A stretch of 64,000 bases of DNA from Mermis nigrescens (taxonomy: Eukaryota; Nematoda; Enoplea; Mermithida; Mermithidae). Every line of letters begins with the position of its first letter. Positions within the stretch are counted from its first letter, which is position 1. The stretch covers positions 868,001-932,000 of the forward strand of contig JAVLUZ010000150.1 in assembly GCA_036768485.1 (NCBI GenBank), written 5' to 3'. The notes beneath the pieces were generated by a model that was not told the origin of the DNA, ran no database searches, and worked only from the letters and a program-made list of their open reading frames with translations. Below, in pieces: positions 1 through 11,183 of this stretch. The position numbers were made by a program, and so were the translations under genes.

Positions 1-134
1 TTTGTATGGCGACAAAGACGCTATTTTTCAATGTTTCTCATTGAGCTTCAGCTATCCATTGGCATCAAATAATCGCGAAGCAATTTTAAAAAATTGAATT
101 CTAGGGGCTATTCGGCCTTCTGGTGGGTGTCAGC
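1..134 (+). mobile_element. F1-type element fragment
   Basis: Shows the F1 interior (GGCGACAAAGACGC, TTTCTCATTGAGC, AATTGAATTCTAGGGG, then GGCCTTCTGGTGGG). It is cut by the window edge on the left and by the CAGAGCCCTG element on the right. Confidence 0.5.
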
Positions 135-461
135 CAGAGCCCTGCGCGGGCGGGTCGGCCCGCCCCGCAGGCCCGCGCGGGCTTTTTGCGGGGCGGGTCA
201 CACGGCTGGCGGGGCGGGCTTTATTTTCTAAAAATTTTGGCGGGGCGGGCGCTTTCTTTTTTTAAAATTTTGTTGTGCAAAAGGATACGTGCGCAAAATT
301 GATTTCCATGCACAAGGTTTCGCGAAATGGGCTATAGTTCTAAGTAATGCTCTGCTGCTCATCCTTTGAATAAATACTTAATGAAATAGAACATATGGGG
401 GCTGTTAAAATAATACAAATTGAAATAATCCAGCTTCACCATGCATAAGCTTACATATATA

Positions 462-1262
462 CAGTGTTTCAAAAACACGAAACCCATATTTGACCTTGTA
501 AATTCCCAACGGCTCGCTCAATTTCGATGCAAATTGATTTAAACGATAGACAAAAACCTTCGTGAGAAATTTGCCAAGTTTCATATTCGTAGCTTGCTCT
601 GTTCTTGTGCAACGCGCAATTGTGTAAAAGTCGTTTTTTTTCATTAAATACAATGCGTGTTTAGAAATAAATCATGTGTTTGCAACGTTGTAGTTTTTAG
701 TCGAGTGAACATTTTAGAATACGGTCTGCTCTATTCAAAAGCCTGTTTGTCTAGCTGTTAGCCTGTAAATTTTCGTACTATTTCGCTACTTGGTTCGAGA
801 GTTATTGAGCTTTCGCCAAATATCATTCCTTAGGTCATTCACAAGCACAAGCAACTCGCTGCTTATTTTGTCATTGCTGGCTCAATCGCCGAGGGAGTGA
901 CCTTAGGCAAAAGCTCAATAGCTCTTGAACCAACAAACAGAATGAAACTAAAATTTAGAGGCAACTAGCTAGATAAATAAGCTTTTGATTGAAGCGAACC
1001 GTATTCTAAAATGTTCACTCGATCTGAAGCTACAACGTCGCAAACACATATTCATTTCTTACGACACATTGTATTTAATGAAAAAAACGACTTTCACCCA
1101 AATGCGCGTTGTACAAGAACAAATAAAGCTGCGAAAACGAAACTTCGCAAGATCATTACGAAGGTTTTTATCTATTGATTAAAGCAAGTTGCATTCGAAT
1201 TGAGCGATTTGTTTCGAAGTTATAAGGTCTGATATGGGTTTCGTTTTTTTTGAAACACCCTG
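462..1262. mobile_element. Foldback MITE with arms of about 370 bp, TA-flanked
   Basis: The ends CAGTGTTTCAAAAA and TTTTGAAACACCCTG are inverted, and the arms 462-840 and 890-1262 are imperfect reverse complements throughout (for example TTGCAACGTTGTAG against CTACAACGTCGCAA). A TA lies on each side (460-461, 1263-1264), suggesting a Tc1/mariner-type origin. Short frames within it are not credible genes. Confidence 0.75.
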
Positions 1263-1290
1263 TATATATAGGTAGGCAGGTACCTACATA

Positions 1291-1539
1291 CACACGTGGG
1301 CGTGGGGGGTGGGGGGCATGCACCCCCAGAAGTTGAAATACCCCCCCAGAAATCAAAATGACCACCAGAAATTTTTTTTGCTTTTTTAGCAATTTTTTGA
1401 TGCCATTGGATAGTGCTTGATGAGATACGTCGAAAAATGGTGTTTTTTGCCATATGACCACTTTTAAGACCATTTTTTGACCTTTAAAAATTTTTTTCAT
1501 TCCAATCCCCCCCCAGAATTTCGGTGCTGCCCACCTATG
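1291..1539 (-). mobile_element. F1 MITE, exact 8-bp TSD
   Basis: Runs from CACACGTGGGC to GCCCACCTATG and is flanked by CCTACATA on both sides (1283-1290, 1540-1547). It is inserted inside the 135-2105 element, next to the foldback. Confidence 0.85.
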
Positions 1540-2439
1540 CCTACATATATGTAGGTACACACTACGTCCTTACATAAGGTAGACTATCACCTATAGGCTT
1601 TGAGTAATGGCGAGCATTGGGATCTGGGTTGTTCCCTGGGATCCAGCAGACCCCCAAAATTGATTTTGTTGTGCTAGTTTTAGCGATTTCGCCCCACAAG
1701 AACCCCTCAGAATTTGAGCAATCAGCAGTGCAAGATTATGCCTTTTGCAGCTTACCTACATACCTAACTACACCTATCACAGTAACATCATTGTTGTTCC
1801 AATAAAGTTTATTGCTGTAAGACATTAGCTCTTATTCAATTTACAAAATTGCATTGCACTCATTTACATTGAAGATTTTGTATCATTCATTGTCCGGTTC
1901 TTTATCTTCTTGCATTCTGGCTCCTTTTCGACCAGAAATGGATACATAGAGTACATGAAAAAATTTAGCGGGGCGGGGCGGGCCTAATTTTTGTAACATT
2001 ACTGGCGGGGCGGGGCGGGTCTGAGGAGCTGCGGGGCGGGGCGGGCTTTATTTCTTTCTTGGCGGGGCGGGGCGGGTCAAAAATTTCGACCCGCGCAGGG
2101 CTCTGGTGTCAGCTTGTTGTTCGAGTTTTTAAAATTTAGGCCCAAACTTGCGTGAAACAGAGTACCTGTAGTTTCTGATCATTGCGATTTTTAAAAATCG
2201 ATTTCAATCCACTTTCTCCTTTAAATGTGCTTTCTCTTCTACTTTTTCTTTTTTGTTGAGGGGCCACGACGATGGCTCCAAAATTCCACGTACTGGTCCA
2301 AACCTTACAAGGACAGCGACCAAATTCTGGGTCTGGGTGGTACAAAAGTAGCAAAAATCCAAAAAAACTACGAAATTAAATTCTATGGATCCTTCGATTT
2401 TTTGGGAGGGTCTACCAGATACTAGGGGTAAGGTACAAC

Positions 2440-2586
2440 CACACATGGGTGTGGGGGGGTTTGTAACCTTTCCAGGAGTTGAAACACCCCTGCAGATAAC
2501 TGTAGACCTCAGAATTCTGTTTCTAGTAACATTTTTGGCGATTTATCATATCCTGACCCCCAGAATTTCGGTGCTCCTCATGCATG
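2440..2586 (-). mobile_element. F2 MITE
   Basis: Starts CACACATGGGTG and contains the F2 interior (GTAACATTTTTGGCGATTTA, CCCCCAGAATTTCGGTGCT). It is flanked by GGTACAAC / GGTGCAAC (7 of 8 match). The preceding 2280-2430 region resembles the related F9 group. Confidence 0.7.
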
Positions 2587-2894
2587 GGTGCAACCCATGT
2601 TGCTCATGCGTGGTCCGACCGAATCAACAAAGCTTCACGCCTATTTGTATGATGAAATTTAGACTGAAGGTCGATTGAAATGCAAGTCATCAAAGCAATT
2701 GACCATTACGCATTACTTATTGCAATTTTTCTGTACTCTCATTTATGTATTCTTTCTTTATTTATTATGATTATTTTTCTTTCGCTTCATTATGGTTTAG
2801 CTAATTACGTCGTTATTACATTAATATGGTTCCTACCTAAGCGTCTACGAGCATACAAAAATCGAAGTCGAAAAAATTACGGCACAGACATATA
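2587..2894. other. AT-rich spacer with an open frame
   Basis: A plus-strand open frame at 2680-2961 would encode a hydrophobic peptide, but it runs into the adjacent F1 element and has AT-driven composition. Nothing else is seen here. Confidence 0.3.
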
Positions 2895-3138
2895 CATAGG
2901 TGGGCACCAAAATTCTGGGGGGTGGTGTGCAAGATTTTTCAAAGTCAAAAAATGGTCTTAAAAAGGGAGGTATGGCGAGCATTTTTCAACGTTTATCACC
3001 GAGAACTGTCCATTGTATTAGAAAATTGTGGAAAAAAACAGAAAGAAATTTTAAAAATCAAATTCGGGGGTATTCCGGTTAATAGGGAAAGGGGGTATTC
3101 GGCCTTCTGGGGGAGCATACCCCCCATGCCCACGTGTG
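2895..3138 (+). mobile_element. F1 MITE
   Basis: Starts CATAGGTGGGCACC and ends GCCCACGTGTG with the F1 interior. A possible degenerate duplication is CACAGACA / CACAAACA, with four extra bases on the left side. Confidence 0.7.
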
Positions 3139-3320
3139 CACAAACAACAACCGAAGCACCGGCTACAACGAACTCGGTCAAACGAACACAATCTACTAGC
3201 TCAAATTTTGAAAAAAATCGTAAATTTAAGTGATTAAATCTCAGACTTTTTACAATAAGCAAAAATGCTGATGCATCATCAAAACGAAGTAGATATTTCC
3301 TGTCATTTTTTTCGAAGTGA

Positions 3321-3943
3321 ATAGTGGCGAACCTAGGATTTTCATAGGGTGATGGGCGGTACCCACTTTTTTCAAAAACATTCAAAAATAGGTGCCAAAA
3401 TTTGCCCATCACGTGCGAAATAGCGTTTACTCGGTGTTCTACATTGTCTACAATAGTTTTTGGTGCAACGTTTTTTCTAAAAATTTAGAAATTCTAAAAA
3501 ATTTCGAGCGAAACAAATCATTAAATTTCTTTGACTAACAAAAACCGGCGCGAAGTGTCGAAAATTTTGTGAAACTAAGGTGTAAGGACGTTTATAAGCT
3601 TGATTACTGCTCGATTTGCTCTATACGAACCAATCGACGCGGAGTGACAAAAATTTATGAAAGTTGTGCTCTAAAATATTTAAAAAACTGCTGGAATAAA
3701 AGTTTATGTCCTTGAAATCATTTAACCTATTCCTTGGGCAAAGATATGGCTTCCTCCAGGCCGCCAAGAAAGTAAATAAATGCCATTACTAGGTGTTATC
3801 CGGCGCGAAGCGCCAGAAATTCGAGGAATTATGATCATTGACGGCTAAAAATCGTTGCAAATTACGAATCCATCATTTATCTTGCCCACTATTTCGGGCC
3901 AATGGAGGGGGAACGGCACCCCCGCCCTCTTAAATCCGCCCTG
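3321..3943 (-). mobile_element. F3 MITE, diverged
   Basis: Reverse-orientation F3: it opens AGTGGCGAACCTAGG and ends CTTAAATCCGCCCTG, with the F3 interior (AATTTGCCCATCACGTGCGAAATAGCG, split here as recognisable words) and GGCGCGAAGCGCC-type palindromes near 3543 and 3801. Confidence 0.65.
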
Positions 3944-4690
3944 AAAGTTAAGCGTTGAAAAAATTCTAAAATAAATAAAATCTCATGCAGGTGTAGGTTA
4001 AGGATTCCGATAAGAATATTTAATCATCTCCTCGACTAAGGTCTACCCATACAGAGGCAGCTACCGAATTTAGGAGGGGGCCTGATAGGGTAAAATCGCA
4101 AAAAATTATGAAAAATTCAATTCTGGGAGATCTGCCGGATTCTGTGCGGCTTTTTCTTCGGATACTGGGGTCTAATCGTATCTCTCCAATTCTTGTGGTC
4201 AGACCTACTACACCAGGTCTCATTGTTTAATTACGAACCAATATGTAATAGCTATTTGAATATCAAAAAATTATAACAGTTCTCCTAATATCGCTGCTTA
4301 TTCGATTTCCATTTTAGAAAAATCTATTGTGACGAAAATTCACAAAATGTTATTTACGCTACCTAATTAGATCAAATTTAATTATAAAAAATTGGATCCG
4401 TCAGGTAGCAGAAAGGTTTCCAATCATTCTGAAAAAAATCTGAATCCTTGTCTCCTACGCCTGCTCCGTAAACCTCTTTCCGACCACTTTCGAGCATTTC
4501 CATCCTTGACTAATCAAGTCCAACTTAATACCAGTGCCCAGTTAAGAAAATAAAAGCATTACATAAGCAAAATCGAAATCTTCTTTTTGTAACAAGAACA
4601 TCCAACGCAATTAAATAAATAAATCTCGGGATATTTGGATTGAAGAAGGTACAATTATTTTGTAATAAAAAGCTTCCCAAGCACACAATG
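3944..4690. other. Spacer downstream of the J-domain gene
   Basis: About 4060-4210 resembles the F9 transposon group (GAATTTAGGAGGGGG, AATTCAATTCTGGGAGATC). The rest is AT-rich with no recognisable gene; it should contain the 3' UTR of the J-domain gene. Confidence 0.4.
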
Positions 4691-4991
4691 TTAATATAAT
4701 CTAGCATTAGTTAAAATATATAAGAAAAAACTCAGTGCGATCATGCAAATGATTGCAGTTTCCGTCTTGTCACTCTTGCTGTTCACAGAAATTTTCGATC
4801 TTTGCCGCAACATAAATCGTTGAAAGTCAGTCATATTATCAAAGCTGTTGCTATATTCGGCTGAATCGAACTGTTTCAGATAATCCGAATCCGACATTTT
4901 CTTCTTATCTTCTTGTCGTTTTTTGATATACTGATAGTATTCTTCGAAATCTTTACTGTAATGTGCTTGCTCTTGTCGTTTCTGATGATCC
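4691..4991 (-). CDS. J-domain protein exon 2 (C-terminal, TM anchor)
   Basis: Follows a TTTATTCAG acceptor. It encodes a basic/acidic helical linker and the terminal membrane helix, then TAA. The intron between the exons (7136 to 4992, about 2.1 kb) carries two F1 transposons. Confidence 0.8.
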
Positions 4992-7621
4992 CTGAATAAA
5001 GTTCTGTAACTGAATAGTAAATATACATTTACACATGCAGGTCCGTTGCGTATTAAACTCTCGAAAATGAACCGAGATACGGAGAAATAATAACATTTTT
5101 GAGTGCTTTTCGGTGAACTCTATGTACATAATGGGGGAAATTAAAAAAAAACAAAACATTTTCTTGCTATTTCAAACTCGTGCACGAAAAACTTAGTCGT
5201 TTAAACTAGGAAGACGATTGACGTCTCAAAATTCGGTCTAAGCTCGAATCTGAAAAATGTTTTAAAAAATTTTTACTGAATAGCTAGTCTAGCTCAGAAG
5301 GTTTGTTTAGAAAATAAATATTGTACACAAATAAGCTAAAAAATCTGTTGCGAGGGTCTTCCAAATGCACTTCAAGAATTCCTAATTTTTTCCTCTATTG
5401 GTTCCCTGTGAAAAATAGAAATTGTTATTCATTTGGAGGAAGTCTCCCCCTTTTCCTGAATACAATCAGCATACAAATGAGAATACGGAAATTTTCAGAG
5501 GTAAAAAATTGTCCAAATTACACGGTTGGAGAGAAAACATTATTTTTTTCGACGTTTATCATTAAACTCAAGCCACTGACATCAAAAATTATATAAAAAG
5601 AGAAAAACTTTACAAACATGTAATTCAAGAGGTCTGGCCTCAACGCCCAGACAGCTTTGCTGCATTAGCGACTGTAACATACGGACTGGTTACCATGGTC
5701 GGTGATTTAAAGAATTTTGAATTTAGTAAACGATATAATACAATCTAGTTTCAAAATTTTCAGTGAATAATATCTAATGGTTTTTCAAGGAAGAGTTAAG
5801 CTAGATGAATATACCATCAATTCCAGGTGGCCGTGCATAGGTGGGCAGCACCGAAATTCTGGAGGGGATGAAAAAATTTCTGGGGAGGGGGTGAAAAAAT
5901 TTTCAAAGGTCAAAAAAGGGTCTTAAAAGTGGTCGTATGGAAAAAAACACACCATTTTTCGACGTTTCTCATCAAGCACTATCCAATGGTTTCAAAAAAT
6001 TGCTAAAAAGCAAAAAAAATTTTCTGGGGAGGTATTTTGATTTCTGGGGGGGGGGGTAATTCAACTTCTGGGAGGGTGCACACCCCCCAAACCCCCACGC
6101 CCACGTGTGTGGCCGTGTTGTCGATAAATGCTTCTGATATAACGTATCCTGCGTTGCATTCCACTGCATGTGCATTTTGTACCAGAACTGCGTGATTAAA
6201 AATCCATGGAAGCTGGAGCAAGTTCCCAATGTACTAAACCGCACCAACTTCATGACTCCTTTAGCTTACAGCATGAAATGTAACGTAGCGGGTTAAGGGC
6301 ATTTCACAATGAAGTCCGTCCTAATCATACGTGGGCAGCAAAAAAATTCTGGGGGGGTGCAAAATTTTTTGAAGGTAAAAAAATGGCCTTAAAAATGGTG
6401 GCATGACGATAAAAACAACATTTTTTGACGTTTCTCATCAAGCACTATCCATTAGCATCAAAAAATTGCGAAAGAAAAAATTTTAAAAATTGAATTCTGG
6501 GGGTATTTTGATTTATGGGGGGTATTTTGGTTTCTGGTGGGAGGTGCATACTCCCCCAAACCCCCCACGCCCAGGTGTGGTCCTAATCCATCCGTATAAG
6601 TAATTAAAAAATCTCAATACTACCAGTCTAAACCAGGTCCCAAAATTCGCTTACCGTTTTTGAACCTTTTCATGAAGAAATAACTAGAATAGTAAGAACC
6701 TACAAAAAAGATCAATACTGCTCATGCTTCGATTTTCGGGCTTTCGAACTCTGAAAGTCAATGAAAAATATCGCTTCATAATTCATAAATAGAAAGTAAG
6801 AAGAAATTCTACGCAACAAAACATCCATACAACTATAGGTCCTTTACATGCTCAAACGTCTGAATGACAAATGTTAGAGTGCACAATTATGAAAACGATG
6901 ATTAGTCGTACACAAAACAAGCGCAGCATCAATATACCTACTGGAGCCGAAGCATTTTACGGGGGACTCATTTGTGAAAACTTAGTTGAGTCTTACACGT
7001 CAGAAAGCAATTTCTATTTTGTTCTCTACATTCCCTTCTCACCTGCAGAACTTGTCCACCCAGGTAGCACATACATTATGCGAAAGAAGCAGGTGCGCGT
7101 TGTATGACAAACTATGCTCATAAAGAGAAGACTTGCCTGTAATCTTCAGGACGTGTCCAGTAAGCCTTGCGCCTTCTGTCGTATTTTAGCAACTCCCGAA
7201 GAACCTCATCATTAACCTCATCAGTATTGATACTTTTATCGTTATTGCTACCAAATAAATAATCATCATATAGCTTTCTTTTGTTATCGTCTGAAAGGAT
7301 TTCGTAAGCTTCCGAAATTCTTTGAAACATCTCTGAAGCCTGGACAGCGTTAAAAGAACTTTGCTGGTTGTGATGCCGATCTGGATGGTATTTTTTCGAC
7401 AGTTCATAATAAGCAGCTTTGATTTCACCGCTCGAAGCCGTTTTAAGGACATCTAAAATTTGGTAATAATTCTGTTTCGGAGGTGCTACTGTTTCGTTGG
7501 TATGCAGGTCACTTTTAGGCGTCATGATGCAAATGCGGGGTATAAAGACGCGTAGTCCATTCGATAGACTATCATTTATCAGTCTGACACGACAATATAA
7601 AATGAATGCCCGTGAAGGCAT
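4691..7621 (-). CDS. DNAJC30/DnaJ-60-like J-domain membrane protein, two exons
   Basis: Exons are complement(7621..7137) and complement(4991..4691), giving 261 residues. Residues 51-120 form a J domain: NYYQILDVL opening, helix II KAAYYELSKKYHPDRHH with the catalytic HPD at 79-81, and helix III/IV ending SEAYEILSDDNKRKLYDDYL. J domains stimulate Hsp70 ATPase. The N-terminus is Arg-rich with few acids (first acidic residue at 17), which could be a mitochondrial presequence. Residues 163-193 are a charged Lys/Arg/Glu segment, and one hydrophobic helix (about 239-258, IICMIALSFFLYIL) lies at the extreme C-terminus. J domain plus C-terminal single TM is the layout of mitochondrial DNAJC30 and insect DnaJ-60, hence the assignment. 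Junction: GATTACAG|GCAAGT to TTCAG|GGATCAT, phase 2, reading DYR-DHQK. Only the GC donor keeps frame; the next GT gives an early stop. The exact family member and the start codon are inferred. Confidence 0.85.
5836..6109 (+). mobile_element. F1 MITE, exact 8-bp TSD
   Basis: Runs CATAGGTGGGCAGCACC to CGCCCACGTGTG between TGGCCGTG copies (5828-5835 and 6110-6117). It lies in the intron of the J-domain gene. Confidence 0.88.
6326..6579 (+). mobile_element. F1 MITE, exact 8-bp TSD
   Basis: Runs CATACGTGGGCAGC to CGCCCAGGTGTG between GTCCTAAT copies (6318-6325, 6580-6587). Same intron as the copy at 5836, only about 220 bp away. Confidence 0.88.
7137..7621 (-). CDS. J-domain protein exon 1
   Basis: Holds the putative presequence and the whole J domain. 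It starts at the ATG at 7621 and ends in phase 2 before a GCAAGT donor (7136-7131). A second in-frame ATG at residue 33 is an alternative start that would remove the presequence. Confidence 0.8.
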
Positions 7622-9078
7622 GGCTGCATGGTTTTTACCAATAGATGCCTAAAGACATCCAAGACATACAGAAAAATTAAAGCTTACAGCGTCTACCGAA
7701 ATAATACGATAAAATCATAATATTTCGAAGCAATCCGATTAAACTACAAAATTCGATAAAGGAGCACCTGGAAAAACATGACATTTCATAAAATATAAGC
7801 ATAAATGCATAGCATGACCGATCTAGCGGAGCCAAAAATTGAGCTTTTTGGGCCAAATGACCTCAAAAATGGTATAAATACTAAAATAGCGTTAAAACTA
7901 CGTTATTCCACAATTTCTAGCCAATTTCAAGCATTTCTAAAGGAAATTTTCAATTTTCATCCGTTTTTGGCCTTTTTTGCCTCATTTTCCCCAGAAAATT
8001 TCCGATTTCATACTTCCCACCTGCGTGTCTAGATATGACCACTTTTATACCTCTGATAATCTATTATTCTACTTAGATGCATTTTCTGAAATTAGTCTTA
8101 TTTCATGAAAAATGATCATGTTAGATTACTTCGAACATGATCGCAGAGAAGGCGTTGATATCTATGTACTTATTCAGCAGTTCCCTTAACTATTTCGAGA
8201 GAAAATTTAGATTATACCTATATATTAAATATGTAGGTATGCTATGGTTAGAAAATGCTGTTTCGACCTTTTAGGAAACCAATAAGCGCGTATATTTATT
8301 GCGCGCTTGCGAGGAGACGTTTAAAAAGCATTCAATAGGCATGGGTTTTTTGTATGAAAATAAGCTTCGGCGCTCGTTTCCACAACTTGCAAAAAAGAAT
8401 TTTAGAAAAGAACGGGAATACAATTTTCAGCTTAGTGGTTCTTATCTTTACGAACAAACTAATTGTAATCCTTTAGATCTCTATTGTCTCGAATGAAACT
8501 GGAGCAAAATTGCAATCAGTCATATTTCATTGCAGAATTAAATGTCAATTCAGTCGTAAAACAATTTTCGACAAGAAAATTTTAATACATGAATAACACA
8601 TGCTCGAGTACTTAATAGCATTAAAACTGCAAAAGAATCGAGGCAGGAGTGCACTCCCGATCGAGCGTGTTAAATTCTACGAACATTTACGCGATCGAAC
8701 TATAACGAAGTACCTACTTAACTCGTACATAAATTTAGATTACTAATAAATTAGCAGCACCAATTCACAAATTCAATGCTCGATCGAGATCAAAAGCGGA
8801 TGTTCAAAACTCTCAATGCATGAATAATGTCCCTTATTGACTTCGGGGTGTATAGATACGTAAAGTAAAAAATATAATCAGTCTTATTCTGAAGTTCAGC
8901 AAGTTATAAAAATATTAAGATGTGCACAGAAAAGCGTCCTGTCGAGCTCAGTCTACCGATAACCTATTAAAAATGTAATTTTCAAGAATCTGAAAAATCG
9001 CCGACAATTATAGAAGTCATGGAGCGCTGACTCGTACATACCTGTAAATGCAATACGGGCATGAAACCCGGTATTCCC
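7622..9078. other. Intergenic, 5' side of the J-domain gene
   Basis: AT-rich. Open frames at 7805-8032 and 8299-8496 show no recognisable domain, codon bias or splice context. The promoter of the J-domain gene should lie just above 7621, but no clear TATA/initiator can be assigned. Confidence 0.3.
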
Positions 9079-9251
9079 GGAGCAGATGTACACCCTCCGA
9101 AAACTAGTAATTTCAGTTCGATTCGACAAGAAAATTACCTGACCGTAGTTCTATCTTAACTTAGTTCGTAGATAAAAAATAATACGATATTCGTGATCAG
9201 CGACCTCAAGTTACCCGGAAGCAACTAATTTTTTAGGTGTACATCTGCTCC
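9079..9251. mobile_element. Small TIR element, 173 bp
   Basis: A 16-bp perfect inverted terminal repeat, GGAGCAGATGTACACC at the left and its complement GGTGTACATCTGCTCC at the right, extending imperfectly to about 30 bp (ACTAGT / ACTAAT). No clear target-site duplication. Confidence 0.6.
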
Positions 9252-10183
9252 ACGAATATTGAAAACCAGACCAAAAGCCGGTCGGTTCATCCATCCATTT
9301 AACCCCACAAGTTTAGATTTTTAAGTCCTCAAAATTTAGGGCAAAACTTGCTTTTATGGCTTTTCCGCTGTTTTGAGTAAAAATTGAAGTTTGATGAATG
9401 GTCAACCCTCTCCATTTTTAATTCTAATTTTTATATTTACGCGCTCAATACAATGCCCTTGTGCGGTCCCGAACTCAAAAACTGTCAAGTGCCATGTTCT
9501 GTAATCACTATCAGTTGGCGAAATACGAGTAGGTATACAAAAAGAAACGAAAAAGGCTCATTGGAAACCTAGATGCACAAAAGAATGTTTTCAAATAGTT
9601 AATTAAACCAAAATTTCACTGTTGGCCTGCTTTTTGAACAAGTGGTCAAACGCACAATGCACTTGGTATCCTTAGTTGCGAATACATGACGCCGAAAAAC
9701 TGATTTAAACCGGTAAGTAAAAAGGCTAGTCTGTCTTATTAAACCTTGTGCGTATCTGACAATTTTTAAATTTTTAAAAAGATGTAAATCGATCACAAAA
9801 ACGGTTTTAACCACAATAACGATTGTGACCAGGAATAAACGTTTGTAATCACTTTAATGTGCACTACAAATTGATTTCAATGCACAACGTTTCATGGACA
9901 GACTACAGATATGTACAGCGAGCAACCTTCATATTCATTAAAAAAAGGCAAGTTCAAAATCGGCAGATTAAAACGAAGACTGCAAGAATGCAAACACGCA
10001 AACGACGGGCTAACAAACGTAAAGTGCGTAAACTTGGATTCAACAGTGGAAACACAGTGCGAGGCTGCTGACGCATTGCTTAAGGAGAGAGTAGGTGAAT
10101 CATACGGGGTCAATTTAAGAATGCTTGGGAGTGAAAACACAAAATTTAATAGCTCTATGACTATAAAAAGCTTAAAATATTAA
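9252..10183 (+). other. Spacer with an unassigned 90-codon open frame (9911-10183)
   Basis: The plus frame at 9911-10183 begins MYSEQPSYSLKKGKFK and is basic then polar, with a plausible soluble composition (KIGRLKRRLQECKHANDG). It matches no family I recognise, and there is no polyadenylation or splice context to prove it. The sequence just before it (9866-9908) recurs at about 296-337 and 39902-39946, so a repeat abuts or includes it. Confidence 0.25.
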
Positions 10184-11015
10184 TTTAGTTGTGAAGACGT
10201 TTTAATACATGAAGAAGATTAAAAGAAGATTATATTATATTTCATATTACACTTATTTTATGTTATAATATTTTATATACTATTCATTTTATAAGAAAAG
10301 ATTTGAATTTAAATCATTTTCGCTCTGATTTTAATGTGTCGCTAAGTATGTATCATCGCTTTCACATTTAGAGGACAAAATCAGACACACATCTTTCAAA
10401 AGCTGTTTGGAATCCGTTCAAAATCGCGAATGCCTTTTTAAAAGCATCATTTTTTACAGATTTATTTAAGCTGAATGAAACCTAAGTTTCACATTTTTGA
10501 ACCCGCTGACTACACATAGGCGTGTGGAAGCTCTCAGACCCAAAATCTGGGGATTCTTGCGAAAACGGCTAGAAGCTTAAAATAAAATCTTCAAAAATTG
10601 TTGCATTCACATGTTTAAAATTTGGGGCCATAGATGGACAGCACACAGATTCTATGGGGAATCCGATGGGGCAAATTTGCCAAAATAGCATCAAAAATCT
10701 AATCATGGGGCCCATCATTTTGTGGGTGCACTGGATTCTGGGGGTCCAGGCCCCACGTCCGTGTGCGTCAGGGGAAGAGCTCATTCGAAAAATGACGTTT
10801 TTGCTCATATCATAAATTTTTCAGTGTTTTGACCTTGAAAAATTTCTATACCTCTTTTCATAATTCTGGCTGCGCTTAAGCGAAAATAAAACGGAATTAA
10901 AATCAAATAAAATTACTTAGGTTATTTACAAACAAGTGCAGGTTTCATAATGAGGTACACTTTAAAATGTACATGAGCACGCGGAAAAAGAAGGAATCAG
11001 ATGAGAACGTATGAT
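10184..11015. other. Spacer downstream of the SUMO-like gene with an F9-type repeat
   Basis: 10500-10790 is an F9/F1-related repeat (TAGATGGACAGCACA, GGGGCAAATTTGCC, CCCCACGTCCGTGTG). The remainder is AT-rich and should include the 3' UTR of the SUMO-like gene. Confidence 0.4.
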
Positions 11016-11183
11016 TTAAACGACGAAAACGTCGATACAATCGTCGTTTTCCATATTTAACTGACTCGGAGTACTTTCGTCGTCGATAGTCTCTCCATCG
11101 AATTTGAATATCAGTTTGGAACTGTCTTTGCAAATTGGTTTTGACATGAGATATTTTTCTTTTATCATTGCAAATTTATCGTC
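11016..11183 (-). CDS. SUMO-like protein exon 3 (C-terminal)
   Basis: Encodes the helix and remaining strands (FAMIKEKY, IFKFDGETIDDESTPSQLN, DDCIDVFVV) and TAA. The fold signature is clearest in this exon. Confidence 0.85.
   Translation of the reverse strand, partial: DDKFAMIKEKYLMSKPICKDSSKLIFKFDGETIDDESTPSQLNMENDDCIDVFVV

Larger units (their letters stand above)
135..2105. mobile_element. hAT-like element, 1971 bp, with GC-rich subterminal repeats
   Basis: The termini are inverted: CAGAGCCCTGCGCGGG at 135 and CCCGCGCAGGGCTCTG ending at 2105. It is flanked by an exact 8-bp duplication GTGTCAGC (127-134 and 2106-2113), as in hAT transposition. Many GGCGGGGCGGGC-type subterminal repeats lie within about 250 bp of each end and could be transposase binding sites. 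No transposase frame is visible, so it is non-autonomous. It carries two younger insertions (462-1262 and 1291-1539). Confidence 0.85.

Noticed and set aside
2680..2961. Hydrophobic 93-codon frame
   Set aside because: AT-rich composition gives hydrophobic codons by itself, and the frame runs into an F1 transposon.
6871..7107. Plus-strand open frame opposite the J-domain gene intron
   Set aside because: No family resemblance; it lies antisense within an intron and ends beside the exon, so most likely chance.
9911..10183. Possible small plus-strand gene starting MYSEQPSYS
   Set aside because: No recognisable domain, no splice or polyadenylation context, and a dispersed repeat lies directly upstream. 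Kept only as an unassigned frame.
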